64,000 bases of DNA from Richelia sinica FACHB-800 (GCF_014698825.1 NZ_JACJTT010000001.1:186001-250000), one strand, 5' to 3'. Positions 53,517 to 63,822 are shown, numbered from the stretch's first letter. Program-made: numbers and translations. The notes: a model not told the origin generated them from the sequence alone.

Positions 53517-55034
53517 TTATGCCAAACTCAAGAAACCTGTTTGAATTAAATACGATGTGTATGTCATCAATAATTGGGAATCAATTGGAGGACAAACTAC
53601 ACCACTTCCTTTTAAAGACTCTAAAGTTTCTGCACAACTAATAATTGGTCTTCTAGCTTGTAAATACAAATCAGGAATGGTGATTTGTTCATCAGACCAA
53701 CGCTCTAACAAAAATGGACGCAAAGTGTATAATGGATTTTCTTGTGAAGTCACATTATTAATTAACTCTGCTTGCCATTCTTCGTAGGGAATCATCTTAA
53801 TGGCAAATCCAAAGGAACGCACCCAATCAACTAAACCTTTTAAAGATGCTGGTTGTGGATGTTGCAAGTGAAAAGCTTTACCAATTGATGCTTCTTTTCT
53901 AGATAGATAAACAATGGCTTTACTTACATAATCCACCGGCGACATATCCAACATATAATCTACATCAGGGAAAGTTCCCATTTGCAGACATCCTTTAATC
54001 ATCAAGTTGATAAAATCATGGGTGTTGCAAATGCCAGTTTTACTATCCCCAGCAATTAAAGGTGGTCTGTAAATAGTTACAGGTAAGCCTCGATCACGAG
54101 CAATTTTCACTAACTTCTCAGAAACCCATTTTGTTTGGGAGTAACCCAAGAAAATACCTTGCCAATCATTAAAATCGTCCTGTTCTTGGACTACCTTACC
54201 AGCGTAAGCTGATGATTCAAATACAGCCACACTAGAAACGTAATGAACAGGCTTAACTTTAGTTTGACAAGCTAAACGCAGAACTTCTTGAGTGCCTAAA
54301 ACATTAGGCGCTTTTAGTGCTGAATAGGGGAAAACATAGTTCAGCATTGCACCACTATGGTAAATGGTGTCAATATTAGCAGCTAAAGATTGAAATTGCG
54401 CTGCATCAATTCCTAAAAAAGGTTGAGCTAAATCACCAATAATCGGGATAATTCTATCTTGATATTTCTCATCCCACAGAGCATATTGCTGTAAATTATT
54501 TTGTAATTTGCTCTTACCTTCTGTGACATCAGTAGCCCGAACTAAGCAATAAATAATTGCTGGAGTTGATTCTAGCAATTCTTTGATAACAAATGCACCT
54601 AAATAACCAGTCCCCCCTGTGATAAAGATATGTTTGGGGTTTTCAATGGCAACGTTACATACGCCAGCAGGTTGAATAGTTGGGTCGAGTATACATTCAG
54701 CAGCCAAATCAAGATAAGGTGGGGCAAAATTTGTAGCTGTAATTGTACCACCAACTTTGTCTTTAACTGGTGAATCATTGCTTGATTCTTCTGCTAACCG
54801 TTGGGACAAAGAAGCAATACTGGGATAATGCCAAAGCAGTACAGGTGAAGGTTTAAAACCAAGTAACTGCTCTAATTTACTGATAATAATCATGGCTTGA
54901 GCAGAATCCAAACCATAATTTTCTAAGTGTTCTTCAACATCAATTGATTCTGGAGAAATTCCCAGAACATCAGCAAAATTAGATATGAGAAAAGATTGAA
55001 TATCTTCAGCAGTATAAAACTGTTTTATAGCCAT
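53517..55034 (-). CDS. ACP-thioester reductase (HetM/HglB-like)
   Basis: 505 aa from ATG 55034 with GGAG upstream; a 40-codon in-frame extension lacks homologous character and I reject it. An acyl-carrier domain (about 8-80, phosphopantetheine Ser 44 in [11 protein letters not shown]) precedes a reductive-release domain with NAD(P) motif ITGGTGYLG (about 139-147) and catalytic YSQTK. Size and order match HetM/HglB of Anabaena, which releases the heterocyst glycolipid chain by reduction to aldehyde/alcohol. It is the last gene of the leftward operon and presumably ends chain synthesis. Whether it is HglB itself or a paralogue cannot be told here. Confidence 0.9.
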   Translation of the reverse strand: MAIKQFYTAEDIQSFLISNFADVLGISPESIDVEEHLENYGLDSAQAMIIISKLEQLLGFKPSPVLLWHYPSIASLSQRLAEESSNDSPVKDKVGGTITATNFAPPYLDLAAECILDPTIQPAGVCNVAIENPKHIFITGGTGYLGAFVIKELLESTPAIIYCLVRATDVTEGKSKLQNNLQQYALWDEKYQDRIIPIIGDLAQPFLGIDAAQFQSLAANIDTIYHSGAMLNYVFPYSALKAPNVLGTQEVLRLACQTKVKPVHYVSSVAVFESSAYAGKVVQEQDDFNDWQGIFLGYSQTKWVSEKLVKIARDRGLPVTIYRPPLIAGDSKTGICNTHDFINLMIKGCLQMGTFPDVDYMLDMSPVDYVSKAIVYLSRKEASIGKAFHLQHPQPASLKGLVDWVRSFGFAIKMIPYEEWQAELINNVTSQENPLYTLRPFLLERWSDEQITIPDLYLQARRPIISCAETLESLKGSGVVCPPIDSQLLMTYTSYLIQTGFLSLA

Positions 55035-55163
55035 TTTACATCTCCAATCAATAGGAAGGTAATATTTAGAAAGTAGGTTGGTTTTTGTTACTAAACCCAA
55101 CGTTAAAGATGTTTTCAGGTAGCTAAACCACATTTGGGTAAAAGTTTCGCACAATCTCTCGTA

Positions 55164-55196
55164 AGAGTAGACGCAAAGAAATATATGGTCTACTCT
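55164..55196. other. Intercistronic hairpin in the hgl-like operon
   Basis: 9-bp arms AGAGTAGAC / GTCTACTCT with a 15-nt loop, in the ~190-base gap between the enoyl-reductase stop and the reductase start. It may set relative expression by RNA processing or partial termination. Confidence 0.55.
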
Positions 55197-55226
55197 GTGC
55201 GAATCATTTGTTGGGGTTCACTTTGT

Positions 55227-56891
55227 TCAAACTAACCTACTCTCTGGGCGATATTGAGTGTAATCATTAGGTAATTGCAAACCCTGCATTTTCAAACTTT
55301 GAATGCGGTAAAGAAAAGCCGTTCCTTTCATAATTTGGTCAGCTACATCAACGACATGACGATTAGCAGGTTCAGCTAAATATGAACCCTTAACCCAATC
55401 ATTAAAACTGCCCATAGCGGGGCCGCACCAAATTTGATAATCTACTTCTCGACCTTTTTCACCGGCACTAGCCCAGCGAGAAGATAAGCCTAAATACCAG
55501 CGAAAAATTAAAGCCATCTTAAGTTTAGGATTGTTAACGGCTTTACCTAATTTTTCAGGATTTTTTTGTGATAAATATGTAGCTGTTCCTTCCCAAACTT
55601 CAGCAATAGTTTTGCGGAAAATCTGTTTCTCTAACTTTTCTTTTTCTGCCAACGGAATTTCTTCAATTGAGTCATAAGTGCGGTATAATTCGTATAGCTT
55701 TTGCGCCCGCATAGGGAACATTGTTCCACGTTTGAGAACTTGTAATTTAACTCCCATTTCAAACATATCAGCAGCGGGAGCCATAATCATATCTGCCATT
55801 TCTGCTTGTGCTAGGAGTTTTTTTGTATATTCACTAGCACCAGATTCCACACAAGATTGATTAATAGAACCAGTGACAATATAGGCTGCACCCATCATAA
55901 AACCAGCTAAGGCTGATTCTGGTGTACCAATCCCTCCAGCTACGCCTATTCTAATAGGAATAGAGTAGTTATATTGTGTTTGAATTTCATCCCGTAAGGC
56001 AATAATTGAAGGTAGCAAACACACTAAAGGACGATTATCTGTATGTCCACCTGAATCAGCTTCGACGGTAATATCATCCGCCATTGGCACCTTGCTAGCC
56101 AGGTTGGCTTGTAATTCAGTGATGAGTCCTTGTTGTAATAATTCTTGTAAAATTCTTGGTGGTGCAGGTTGTAAAAATTTAGCAGCTACTTCTCGTCGAG
56201 AAATTTTAGCAACAACTTTATTTTTAATTTCAATTTGATTAGCTGCATTCAAGCTTAAACCTGCCACACGATAGTAAACTATGTTGGATGTTAAGTCTAA
56301 AAATGCAGAGGCTTCAACTGTTCTGACACCGTATTTGAGATATAATTCAACGGCGCGGCGTTCAATTGCTAAGTCGTTAGGACTGTGAATTAAATTGAAA
56401 GCGTAGGGGCCATTTGGTAAAGCAGCTTGAATAGTTTTAATGGCTGCTTCTAGACGTTCTGGAGGTAAACCACCTGCACCAAAAGAACTTAATATTTTTT
56501 CTTTTCCTAAGGCAATGACCATATCTTCAGAAGCGATACCACCAGCCATTGCCCCTGTCATATAGGGATATTTAACACCATGAAAGGCGAGAAAGCTAGG
56601 ATCACCAAATTGTTGGGAATGAATGGGAGTAACAGAAGTGAGAAGTTCTAGTTGTGTCGATGCAGTATCTTCAATAGGTGCTAAGTAACCATCATTAGTA
56701 ATGCCAATTTTACCGTTAATTCTGACGATATGACAGGGTTTATCTAATGTGAAAAGTTTAGATTTTATGGCGTTTTTTTCAAATGCGATATAATCTAATG
56801 AACCTTTCCAAGTTTGGGTTGGCTGGGTTGTCCAAGATAAAAATTTTAGTCCGTTTTCGTGTGTATTTAATACCGTCTCAAGTGTGGTCAC
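55227..56891 (-). CDS. PfaD-type trans-acting enoyl reductase (FMN, nitronate-monooxygenase fold)
   Basis: 554 aa. A TIM-barrel FMN enzyme with PFAD-family markers: PYMTGAMAGGIASEDMVIALGKEKILSSFGAGG, ITVEADSGGHTDNRP, AYIVTGSINQSCVESGASEYTKKLL and MFPMRAQKLYELYRTYDSIE. In PUFA and polyketide synthases this family reduces enoyl-ACP in trans. It starts with GTG 56891, preceded by GAGGAA. In this operon it would supply the full-reduction step for a saturated chain, as in heterocyst glycolipid synthesis. Confidence 0.92.
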   Translation of the reverse strand: MTTLETVLNTHENGLKFLSWTTQPTQTWKGSLDYIAFEKNAIKSKLFTLDKPCHIVRINGKIGITNDGYLAPIEDTASTQLELLTSVTPIHSQQFGDPSFLAFHGVKYPYMTGAMAGGIASEDMVIALGKEKILSSFGAGGLPPERLEAAIKTIQAALPNGPYAFNLIHSPNDLAIERRAVELYLKYGVRTVEASAFLDLTSNIVYYRVAGLSLNAANQIEIKNKVVAKISRREVAAKFLQPAPPRILQELLQQGLITELQANLASKVPMADDITVEADSGGHTDNRPLVCLLPSIIALRDEIQTQYNYSIPIRIGVAGGIGTPESALAGFMMGAAYIVTGSINQSCVESGASEYTKKLLAQAEMADMIMAPAADMFEMGVKLQVLKRGTMFPMRAQKLYELYRTYDSIEEIPLAEKEKLEKQIFRKTIAEVWEGTATYLSQKNPEKLGKAVNNPKLKMALIFRWYLGLSSRWASAGEKGREVDYQIWCGPAMGSFNDWVKGSYLAEPANRHVVDVADQIMKGTAFLYRIQSLKMQGLQLPNDYTQYRPESRLV

Positions 56892-56944
56892 TGTAGGTAT
56901 TCCTCAGTTTTAAAAAGGAGTTCAGTAGTTACAGGAGTTTAGAA

Positions 56945-57010
56945 CGCAATCTATACAAAGGCGCAAAGAATAAATAAATATTTTTCTCTGCATCTTTGCG
57001 CCTCTGCGTG
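56945..57010. repeat. Short GCGCAAAG/CTTTGCGCC repeat cluster
   Basis: Contains AAAGGCGCAAAGAA and then TGCATCTTTGCGCCTCTGCGTGA in opposite orientation, forming an inverted arrangement. The same word family occurs at 61768-61800 and 63853-64000, so it marks several gaps of this operon. It is typical Nostoc-type short repetitive DNA with no coding function. Confidence 0.75.
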
Positions 57011-57012
57011 AA

Positions 57013-60000
57013 TTATTTATCTTCGCTGAGTAAATTTTGAGCGCAAGCGAGTTGCAGTTGAATGATTTCGCTCATTTGTTGACTAAATTCTTGCCTAGCT
57101 TGCAAAAAGCTAGTGTGTGCTTTAGTTAATTTGGAGTTGTTGTTTGTCAATTTTTGATACTGAGCAGTTTTCAAATCATTCATGATAATTCTGTAGTTAA
57201 GTCTGGAAGTGCGGAGGTATGCAACTTTGGTGTTTGCTGGTTTTTGCGCTGTATTTAACTTTGAAGATTCTAGTTTTTCTGGAAGATTTAAACCGTTATC
57301 CATGATAGTTTTCATGGTTATTTTTTCGGTTTTTGGCTGACTTTCTGGTATGGATTGCGGATAAATTTCACTGGGCAGAATTGGGACAGAAAGCTGGAGA
57401 GAATTAATAAGCTTATATTCTCTCTGGTGGGAATTTTGGTGTGCATTGTTACTGAAAATTTGACTATTTTCAGGATTTAAAATTGCCTTAGCAATTGATT
57501 TACCACCAAGGGTTACTTTTCTCATCGCTGCTGTATTTTTCTTAGCAGTTTCTGAGGACAAGTTGTATAGAGGAGATAAGTCTAGGTTAACTCGATGGCT
57601 GACGAGTTTAGCTAGTACTCTCACTATAGATGTATGGTCATCAATACCCCGACGATTTAGGGATACAGTAATGTGTTGTTGGTTGCCAAGAATTTTGGAG
57701 ATCCAACGTGAACAAATTCCTCCTGCACCCGCTTCAATAAATATTTTTGCACCATCGTTATAAACTCGATTGACTAAGCGGGGAAAGTCGAGTTCTTGAC
57801 ATAAGCCCTTGGCGATATTTTGAGCAATAATTTCACTGTCAATGGTGATGGGTTTATACTCAGCAGCCGAATAAAATGTTATCCCAGAAATGGGTTTAGC
57901 TGGTAGGTTGTTAAGTCTCACCAGTTCAGAACATTCTGACTGCATAGCTGGGGCATGAATTACATGATCAAATGGCGCAGGAAAGGCGTTACAACCGAGT
58001 TTTTTAATTACCCGTTCACAGGCTGTTGGTTCACCGGCAATTAATACTTCTTCTGGCGTATTAATTTGGGTTAAGTAAACGCGAGTTTCGGTTTTTAAAC
58101 ATTCTCTAACTTGGGCAGGTGTAGCCATGAGAACATAGTTAGCCCACAGGTTATTGTCTGTTGCTGTGCTTATTTTTGGTAGCCCCCAATACTCCCGCAC
58201 CGCATTTTTATTTCCTGATAACCTATCTCCAAATAAGTTAGAGGAATTAAAACTGTGACTACCTTGATAAAAGTTACTCCAAACACCTTGGGCAACCATC
58301 ATACTGGTTTCACCCAAACTGTAGCCAAAGACATATTTGGGCTTAACTTGAAAATCGTCTCTGATAATTGTTGTGATTAATCTGGTAAAGTGCATTTCTG
58401 CTTCCAGCATAGCCAGAGAATCATCTAACAATTTCTTCTCTAATGTTTCTATGTGTCTGGTGGTTAATTTGCTTAAACTTCTGGGAAATATTAATTTCTC
58501 AACATCGGCAACACGCCTGTGGAGACTTTGAAGTATTTCATCATTGAAAGTTTTAGGAAAAAGGCGGAACATCATCCGACCAATACCAACATAGGAGTTA
58601 ACTGCGGCGGGATAAACAAAAGCTACCTCTCCAGCTTTTCCTAGTGGTTTGGGTGTAAAATAACTACCTGTTGGTGTTTGCCAATCCTTGCCTGTAGCAA
58701 AGGCGTTAGCTACACCTTTTCTGGCTGATTCAATTTCTTTGAGTAGTTCTTTTTGGTTGCGTCCAGTGATAGATATAGTGTATTTTGCACTGGATTTTTG
58801 TTGATAATTAACAAAGTTTTGGGAAGCTGTTGCTGTTAAAGATTCAGCAGTTTCTATGGTTTTTTGCAGGTTATCTAGTGCTGCAAATAAGCTAGTTTGG
58901 TCGTCTCCGGTGATAGGGAAAAGATGAAATGGTCTTTCCTGCAAGTAACGACTGCTGCGTTCAGTTTGACTGGTTTCCTCCGAGAGAATTAAATGGGCAA
59001 ATGTACCATCACAGCCAATACTATTAATAGCTGCAATTCGGCATTTAGCTTCTTTTTGCAAAAACCAAGGTCGAGACTCGGTAGCGACGTAGAAGGGGCT
59101 ACCTTCCCATACTTGCGGTGTTTTCACCCCAGACCAACTAGGGGTAGCAGGTATATATTTATAGTAGACACTAAGGGCGGTCTTAATTAAGCTAGCAATG
59201 CCGGAAGCTACGAAAGTATGACCAATATTGGCTTTAACGCTACCAATGGCACAATGTAAACCATCACCAACTCCAGGGTAAGCTTGGAGGATACCTGTAA
59301 TTTCTGCTTCGTCTTGGATGGGAATACCACTAGCGCAGACTTCCAGATAGTTGACTTCTACAGGTTGAATACCTGCTTGCTGGAAAGCTTGCTGACAAAC
59401 TTCCGTGATAGTATTGCTATCTACAGCCATTGAGGGAGACTGACCGATGCTTAAACTGTCGATGACTGCATAGATGCGTTCTTGATTTTCTAAAGCTATA
59501 TCATGGCGTTTGAGAACTACTGCACCTGCACCTTCTCCCACTGTCCAACCGTTGGCGTTTTGGTCAAAACTTAAGGTATTAATACCAGTGTTAATTTTGC
59601 CCCATTGACTGCGAAGTAAAACGTTTTCTACGCCTCCAGCTAAGTCAACTGCACCAACTAACACTGCTTCGACTTCGTTGGTTGCCAGTAGCATTTGCGC
59701 GAGTTCTATGGCTTTGAACGCCGCATTTTCAACTGCGCTGATGCTGAAGGAAGGCCCGGAGAAGTTCCACAGAGAACATACACGACTAGCCATAATATTG
59801 GCTACATAGCTGAGGTATTCACCAATTTCCACTTGATGGTGAACACTATCTTTAACAATAGTTTCCAACTGGGCAATTTTTTCTGGAGGTAGGGCAATTT
59901 CTGCCGCATTCAAGCCATCTCGGACTTGCCAAGGGGAATTCCAACGTTGCTGTAGCTGGTGTACAGATAACTCTGTTTCCGCAGCGATAATCACCGCTAC

Positions 60001-60363
60001 ATTAGTGTTGGGTTGTATTTTCGCATCTTTGAGGGCGCGATCGCACACCTTCAACATTAATAACTGTTGCGGGTTGAGTTTCTCAACTTCGTTTGGTGGG
60101 ATTTTATACGCCAGGGTATCAATTTCAAAATCTGTAATATATGCCCCTTGGGGTGCTTTTCCAGCTTCTAAACCGTACTCTTGCAGTAACTTTTCTTGCT
60201 CATTAATGCCGTGCCATCTTTGTTCTGGCAGGGGAATAAAATGCTGTTTTCCGTCGTAGATACTGCCCTCAAAGGCATCTAAACCATTGCATTCCCCGAA
60301 AAAGGCATCCATACCGACAATTGCAACTTTTACACTGAGCGAAGTCGAAGTGCTAGCCACCAT
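57013..60363 (-). CDS. Ketosynthase chain-length-factor/acyltransferase fusion (HglC/PfaC-like)
   Basis: 1116 aa. Residues about 10-460 are a KS fold lacking catalytic residues: Glu 212 stands at the nucleophile position (SISAVENAAF) and Cys 343 replaces the first His (EVCASG), while the second His 382 remains (NIGHT). That is the pattern of a chain-length factor. Residues about 575-900 are an acyltransferase with Ser 682 in GYSLGE. The C-terminal ~200 residues include a helical AHTSFLQARQEFSQQMSEI segment. The start codon overlaps the upstream KS stop as TAATG, so the CLF and KS are translationally coupled and very likely form the condensing dimer. Confidence 0.9.
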   Translation of the reverse strand: MVASTSTSLSVKVAIVGMDAFFGECNGLDAFEGSIYDGKQHFIPLPEQRWHGINEQEKLLQEYGLEAGKAPQGAYITDFEIDTLAYKIPPNEVEKLNPQQLLMLKVCDRALKDAKIQPNTNVAVIIAAETELSVHQLQQRWNSPWQVRDGLNAAEIALPPEKIAQLETIVKDSVHHQVEIGEYLSYVANIMASRVCSLWNFSGPSFSISAVENAAFKAIELAQMLLATNEVEAVLVGAVDLAGGVENVLLRSQWGKINTGINTLSFDQNANGWTVGEGAGAVVLKRHDIALENQERIYAVIDSLSIGQSPSMAVDSNTITEVCQQAFQQAGIQPVEVNYLEVCASGIPIQDEAEITGILQAYPGVGDGLHCAIGSVKANIGHTFVASGIASLIKTALSVYYKYIPATPSWSGVKTPQVWEGSPFYVATESRPWFLQKEAKCRIAAINSIGCDGTFAHLILSEETSQTERSSRYLQERPFHLFPITGDDQTSLFAALDNLQKTIETAESLTATASQNFVNYQQKSSAKYTISITGRNQKELLKEIESARKGVANAFATGKDWQTPTGSYFTPKPLGKAGEVAFVYPAAVNSYVGIGRMMFRLFPKTFNDEILQSLHRRVADVEKLIFPRSLSKLTTRHIETLEKKLLDDSLAMLEAEMHFTRLITTIIRDDFQVKPKYVFGYSLGETSMMVAQGVWSNFYQGSHSFNSSNLFGDRLSGNKNAVREYWGLPKISTATDNNLWANYVLMATPAQVRECLKTETRVYLTQINTPEEVLIAGEPTACERVIKKLGCNAFPAPFDHVIHAPAMQSECSELVRLNNLPAKPISGITFYSAAEYKPITIDSEIIAQNIAKGLCQELDFPRLVNRVYNDGAKIFIEAGAGGICSRWISKILGNQQHITVSLNRRGIDDHTSIVRVLAKLVSHRVNLDLSPLYNLSSETAKKNTAAMRKVTLGGKSIAKAILNPENSQIFSNNAHQNSHQREYKLINSLQLSVPILPSEIYPQSIPESQPKTEKITMKTIMDNGLNLPEKLESSKLNTAQKPANTKVAYLRTSRLNYRIIMNDLKTAQYQKLTNNNSKLTKAHTSFLQARQEFSQQMSEIIQLQLACAQNLLSEDK

Positions 60364-61742
60364 TATGCGTTTTCCCCCTGTTCCTGTTCCAGAATTAGAT
60401 GAGAGTTAGTACCACCAAAACCAAATGCGCTTAAAGCTACGTGCTTAGTTCCTTGCTTCTGCCAAGGAATTGTTTTTGTAACAATGCTTTGCGACGAAAT
60501 CACAGTATCGTCATTACCGATGGGTTCACTGACACCCACTGTTGCCGGGATAACATTGTGGGACATACTTAAAATCGTCTTTGTTATCCCCACCATTCCC
60601 GCAGCAACGAGTAAATGACCGACATTGGTTTTGGCTGAACCTACCAACGGTTTGGCTTGGTGTTGACCGAAAAAGCCTTCAACCGAGTTACATTCGGTGG
60701 TATCTCCCAACAAAGTGCCAGTAGCGTGACACTCTAAATAGTCAATTTCTGTGGGGTTGAGTTGCGCTTCGGCGTATGCTCTTTCGTATGCTGAAGTTTG
60801 TCCTTGGGCGTTAGGGCTGAGGAGATGCTTACCTTTACCATCATTAGATAGACCATTACCGCAGACAGTTGCGAGAATATTGTCTCCATCTCTGACTGCA
60901 TCACTGTAGCGTTTGAGCATTACCATCCCGATACCTTCAGAGGTAATTAACCCACGTGATGCCTTATCGAGAGGACGACTAATGCCATTTTCTGGATATC
61001 CTTGAATACCGGAAAATAACATTCTTAAAAATAGAGGGTCAGCGCAACTAATAGCACCAGCTAACATCATGTCAGCTTTGCCAGACCACAGATAATGGGA
61101 TGCTAACTTAATGGAATAAAACGCCGAAGAACAAGCAGCATCAATACAGAAATGAGTGCCAGAAAGAGAAAATGCACGAGAAACAATGGCGGCTGGTAAG
61201 CCGGAAATCATCGCGTTATATGGCGAGACTTTCGTATTACTAGGAATACCTGCTAAATCAAAGTCTCGATTTTGTAAAAGTTCGCCAATGGCTGGATTAA
61301 TTGTTTGCTGATAAAGGGGAGCAAACAGTTGATTAGAAGCCTTAGTTGGTAAAGCGAGAGTACCAAGAATTACGCCACATTTTGAGAGAGCAGATTTATT
61401 TCCCCAGTAGCCACTATGAACAATTGCCTGTTTAGCGGCATACAGTGACCATTTAAAAGTATTGTCTAGACTTTCGACCAATGCAGGTGGTAAATTGTAC
61501 TCACTGGCATCAAATCTAAAGTTGCGAATAAATCCACCTTTAAGAAAGTAGATTTTTTCTGGTTTGCCTTTGTTAGAATCGTAGAATATGGCAGGGTCTA
61601 CGCCTAATTCCGCAACACTGATATCAGAAGTTGAGTCTTTTTCATCGGTGAGATTATGCCAAAATTCTTCAGGATTGTTGGCATCAGGAAATAGGCAGGA
61701 TAACCCGATAATGGCGATTTTTTCCACTGTTGAAATCCTCAT
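60363..61742 (-). CDS. Beta-ketoacyl synthase (hgl/Pfa type)
   Basis: 459 aa, complete KS. Catalytic triad: Cys 204 in CIDAACSSAFYS, His 339 in ECHATGTLLGD and His 376 in TNVGHLLVA, plus NVGH and GFGGTNSHLIL near the end. It performs the decarboxylative condensation in chain elongation. Its stop overlaps the start of the CLF-AT gene (TAATG), so it probably pairs with that inactive KS. It resembles HglD of heterocyst glycolipid clusters, but I do not assign a symbol. ATG start. Confidence 0.92.
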   Translation of the reverse strand: MRISTVEKIAIIGLSCLFPDANNPEEFWHNLTDEKDSTSDISVAELGVDPAIFYDSNKGKPEKIYFLKGGFIRNFRFDASEYNLPPALVESLDNTFKWSLYAAKQAIVHSGYWGNKSALSKCGVILGTLALPTKASNQLFAPLYQQTINPAIGELLQNRDFDLAGIPSNTKVSPYNAMISGLPAAIVSRAFSLSGTHFCIDAACSSAFYSIKLASHYLWSGKADMMLAGAISCADPLFLRMLFSGIQGYPENGISRPLDKASRGLITSEGIGMVMLKRYSDAVRDGDNILATVCGNGLSNDGKGKHLLSPNAQGQTSAYERAYAEAQLNPTEIDYLECHATGTLLGDTTECNSVEGFFGQHQAKPLVGSAKTNVGHLLVAAGMVGITKTILSMSHNVIPATVGVSEPIGNDDTVISSQSIVTKTIPWQKQGTKHVALSAFGFGGTNSHLILEQEQGENA

Positions 61743-62091
61743 TGGGGTATGAGGGAAAAGAGGAAATGTTTCGCGCAGAGGCGCAAAGGCGCAAAGATAA
61801 GAACGCCAAGTATATTTACTCTTTTTCCCTAAAGTATTTAGGATTTACGCGATTCCCCAATGTGTTAGGATTTTTATTTCGTTGGGTTGAGTGTGAAACC
61901 CAACCTACAATCATCATCTGTCAAATGTTTTTTAGTAAATGCAATTTCACCCAATTACTAATATAGCAATTCTAAAGGTTTCGTGAAAATCTTCTTTTTC
62001 TTCCTTCGTGCCTTTGCGGTATGCCTCCGGCACGCTACGCGAACGTTTAAAAGCAACTTTCACCACAAACTCAGAATTGCTAATTGTATTC
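61743..62091. other. Intergenic gap in the hgl-like operon with Nostoc-type repeats
   Basis: About 350 bases. It holds GCGCAGAGGCGCAAAGGCGC-type repeats near 61770-61798 and, at about 62010-62045, a GC-rich word CCTCCGGCACGCTACGCGAA typical of Nostoc dispersed repeats. The 78-codon plus-strand frame here is repeat-derived. A new promoter for the KS gene is possible. Confidence 0.6.
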
Positions 62092-63822
62092 TTACTTACG
62101 CTTGAGTAATTGTTGCGGCCAAATTACTGCTTTTGCTTCCACAATCCGTGAATATATTTGACCTTCCTGATTGTGAATAATAAAATCAGCTGTTACTCCT
62201 GTATCTGTTTTAGCCTTCACTTCACAGGAAACATAATAAGGTTGATCACAAGGAAGTGGTCTATATTGTTCTGTGAGTACCAGTTGTCCGGGTAAACAAA
62301 TTTCTTGATGGAAATGACTGAGCCAGACCCATAAAGGTTGGGTACTTAAGTCATGTACGTAGGGATTGTACCATCTAATAGGAAATTGCCCTTGTTTCTC
62401 AACCGAAATTGATTCCCAATAGCATTCAGCAGTAATTTTTTCGGGGTTGATATTGATAACTCTGGTAATTTGTTGGAATGCTGGCCCATGAAATAAAGCT
62501 GTATCACTAGTTTGGTAAAAATCTGTTCCTCTGGTAGTGATGATGTTATCTTCCCTCAAGTCTACAGCTTCGTATACAGGCATTTCTGGTGTTTTTGCAA
62601 CTACTTTGATAATTGCACGGAAATGGAAGACGGGCTTACCTTGGGGATTTATGCTGGAAATGGTGGTTTGAAATTCAACAAATTCACCATCTTTTTTATC
62701 CAGTTCCTTTATTTCTAAATAGTATTCATTTGCCAGAGTTTGATTAAAACTAATGCCCTTTAAAACTCGGAATTCACGGCTATTGAAATAGCGATATCCT
62801 GGATAAACTTCTTCACTGGCATTAATCATCCAAGACATGGCACAAGTTGCTGGTAGAACTGGTGTTCCAGCAATTACATGGTCATGTAAAAATGGATTTT
62901 CTGCCAATGTCATCCGCCGCCGTAGACGGTGAGTTTTTAATTGGGAATCTAAAGGGGTTGGTGGGGGAGCCATGGGATTACCAATGACAACTTGTGTATC
63001 ATTGGTGTAGAGAGGATGCAGTTCATTAACTAACATTTGTGTGCCAATGGGAACGGGAATAATATCAATTCCCCGTTCAGCAAATGCTTTCTTTAATTCT
63101 GCTGTCACCATGCCACTGTCCCATCCTCCCCAGTTGATAGCGACAACGTGACATTGAGGATTTGATTGTTTGATTAAATGGGCTGATTTGTTGAGAATTT
63201 CGTTGGCTATACCGTAATCAGTTTGACCGATATTGCCATAAAAGCCAGTGACGGAGGAGAATAAAACTAAATGTTGTAGTTCTTGGGGATTAATACAATT
63301 GAGCAGGTTTTCTAAACCCTGAACTTTGGCAGTGTAAACCTTTTCAAAATCTTGTTCTGTTTTCTTTTCAATGAATTTGTCAGCTAAATTACCTGCACCG
63401 TGAATAATGCCTGTAATTTGTCCAACTTTTCGAGATACTTCGTCAAGTTTGGCTTTTAAACTTACTGTGTCTGTCACATCGACGCTGACATATTCTGCGG
63501 TTGCACCTGCTGCTTCAATGGCAGCTAATGTCTTTTGAATTTCTCGACTGGAATTAATTTCGTTATATATCTTTTGCACCATCATGGGTGTTGGTTTCTG
63601 ACCTTGAGCAATCAGGTTTTCCATGATGCGTTTTTTCAATATTGATTCTTCTAAGCAATCACGGGCGTATTCTGGTTCTGGTGCAATTTCGGAACGACCA
63701 AGGAGAATAAATTTGCAAGGTTGATGTTGGGCTAATTTGATTGTACATTGTGCAGTGATTCCCTTGGCTCCACCACTGACTACAAAGACAGATGATGGAT
63801 TAACTTGAAGTGTTGCTGTCAT
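62092..63822 (-). CDS. Ketoreductase-dehydratase bidomain enzyme of the hgl-like cluster
   Basis: 576 aa. Residues about 10-290 are an NADPH ketoreductase of PKS type: VFVVSGGAKGIT, catalytic Ser 190 and Tyr 203 (LVLFSSVTGFYGNIGQTDYGIANEI, Asn 207). Residues about 300-570 are a hot-dog dehydratase with HxxxGxxxxP as His 315, Gly 319, Pro 324 (HDHVIAGTPVLPATCAMS). It would reduce the beta-keto group and dehydrate, handing the enoyl chain to the PfaD-type reductase. It starts with ATG 63822 with GAGGAA in front. More cluster genes likely lie beyond the right edge. Confidence 0.9.
   Translation of the reverse strand: MTATLQVNPSSVFVVSGGAKGITAQCTIKLAQHQPCKFILLGRSEIAPEPEYARDCLEESILKKRIMENLIAQGQKPTPMMVQKIYNEINSSREIQKTLAAIEAAGATAEYVSVDVTDTVSLKAKLDEVSRKVGQITGIIHGAGNLADKFIEKKTEQDFEKVYTAKVQGLENLLNCINPQELQHLVLFSSVTGFYGNIGQTDYGIANEILNKSAHLIKQSNPQCHVVAINWGGWDSGMVTAELKKAFAERGIDIIPVPIGTQMLVNELHPLYTNDTQVVIGNPMAPPPTPLDSQLKTHRLRRRMTLAENPFLHDHVIAGTPVLPATCAMSWMINASEEVYPGYRYFNSREFRVLKGISFNQTLANEYYLEIKELDKKDGEFVEFQTTISSINPQGKPVFHFRAIIKVVAKTPEMPVYEAVDLREDNIITTRGTDFYQTSDTALFHGPAFQQITRVININPEKITAECYWESISVEKQGQFPIRWYNPYVHDLSTQPLWVWLSHFHQEICLPGQLVLTEQYRPLPCDQPYYVSCEVKAKTDTGVTADFIIHNQEGQIYSRIVEAKAVIWPQQLLKRK

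Noticed and set aside
61730-61966. 78-aa plus-strand frame beginning MKSSLGYEGKEEMFRAEAQRRKDK
   Set aside because: The AEAQRRKDK part is the usual translation of the GCGCAGAGGCGCAAAGGCGCAAAG repeat; not a gene.
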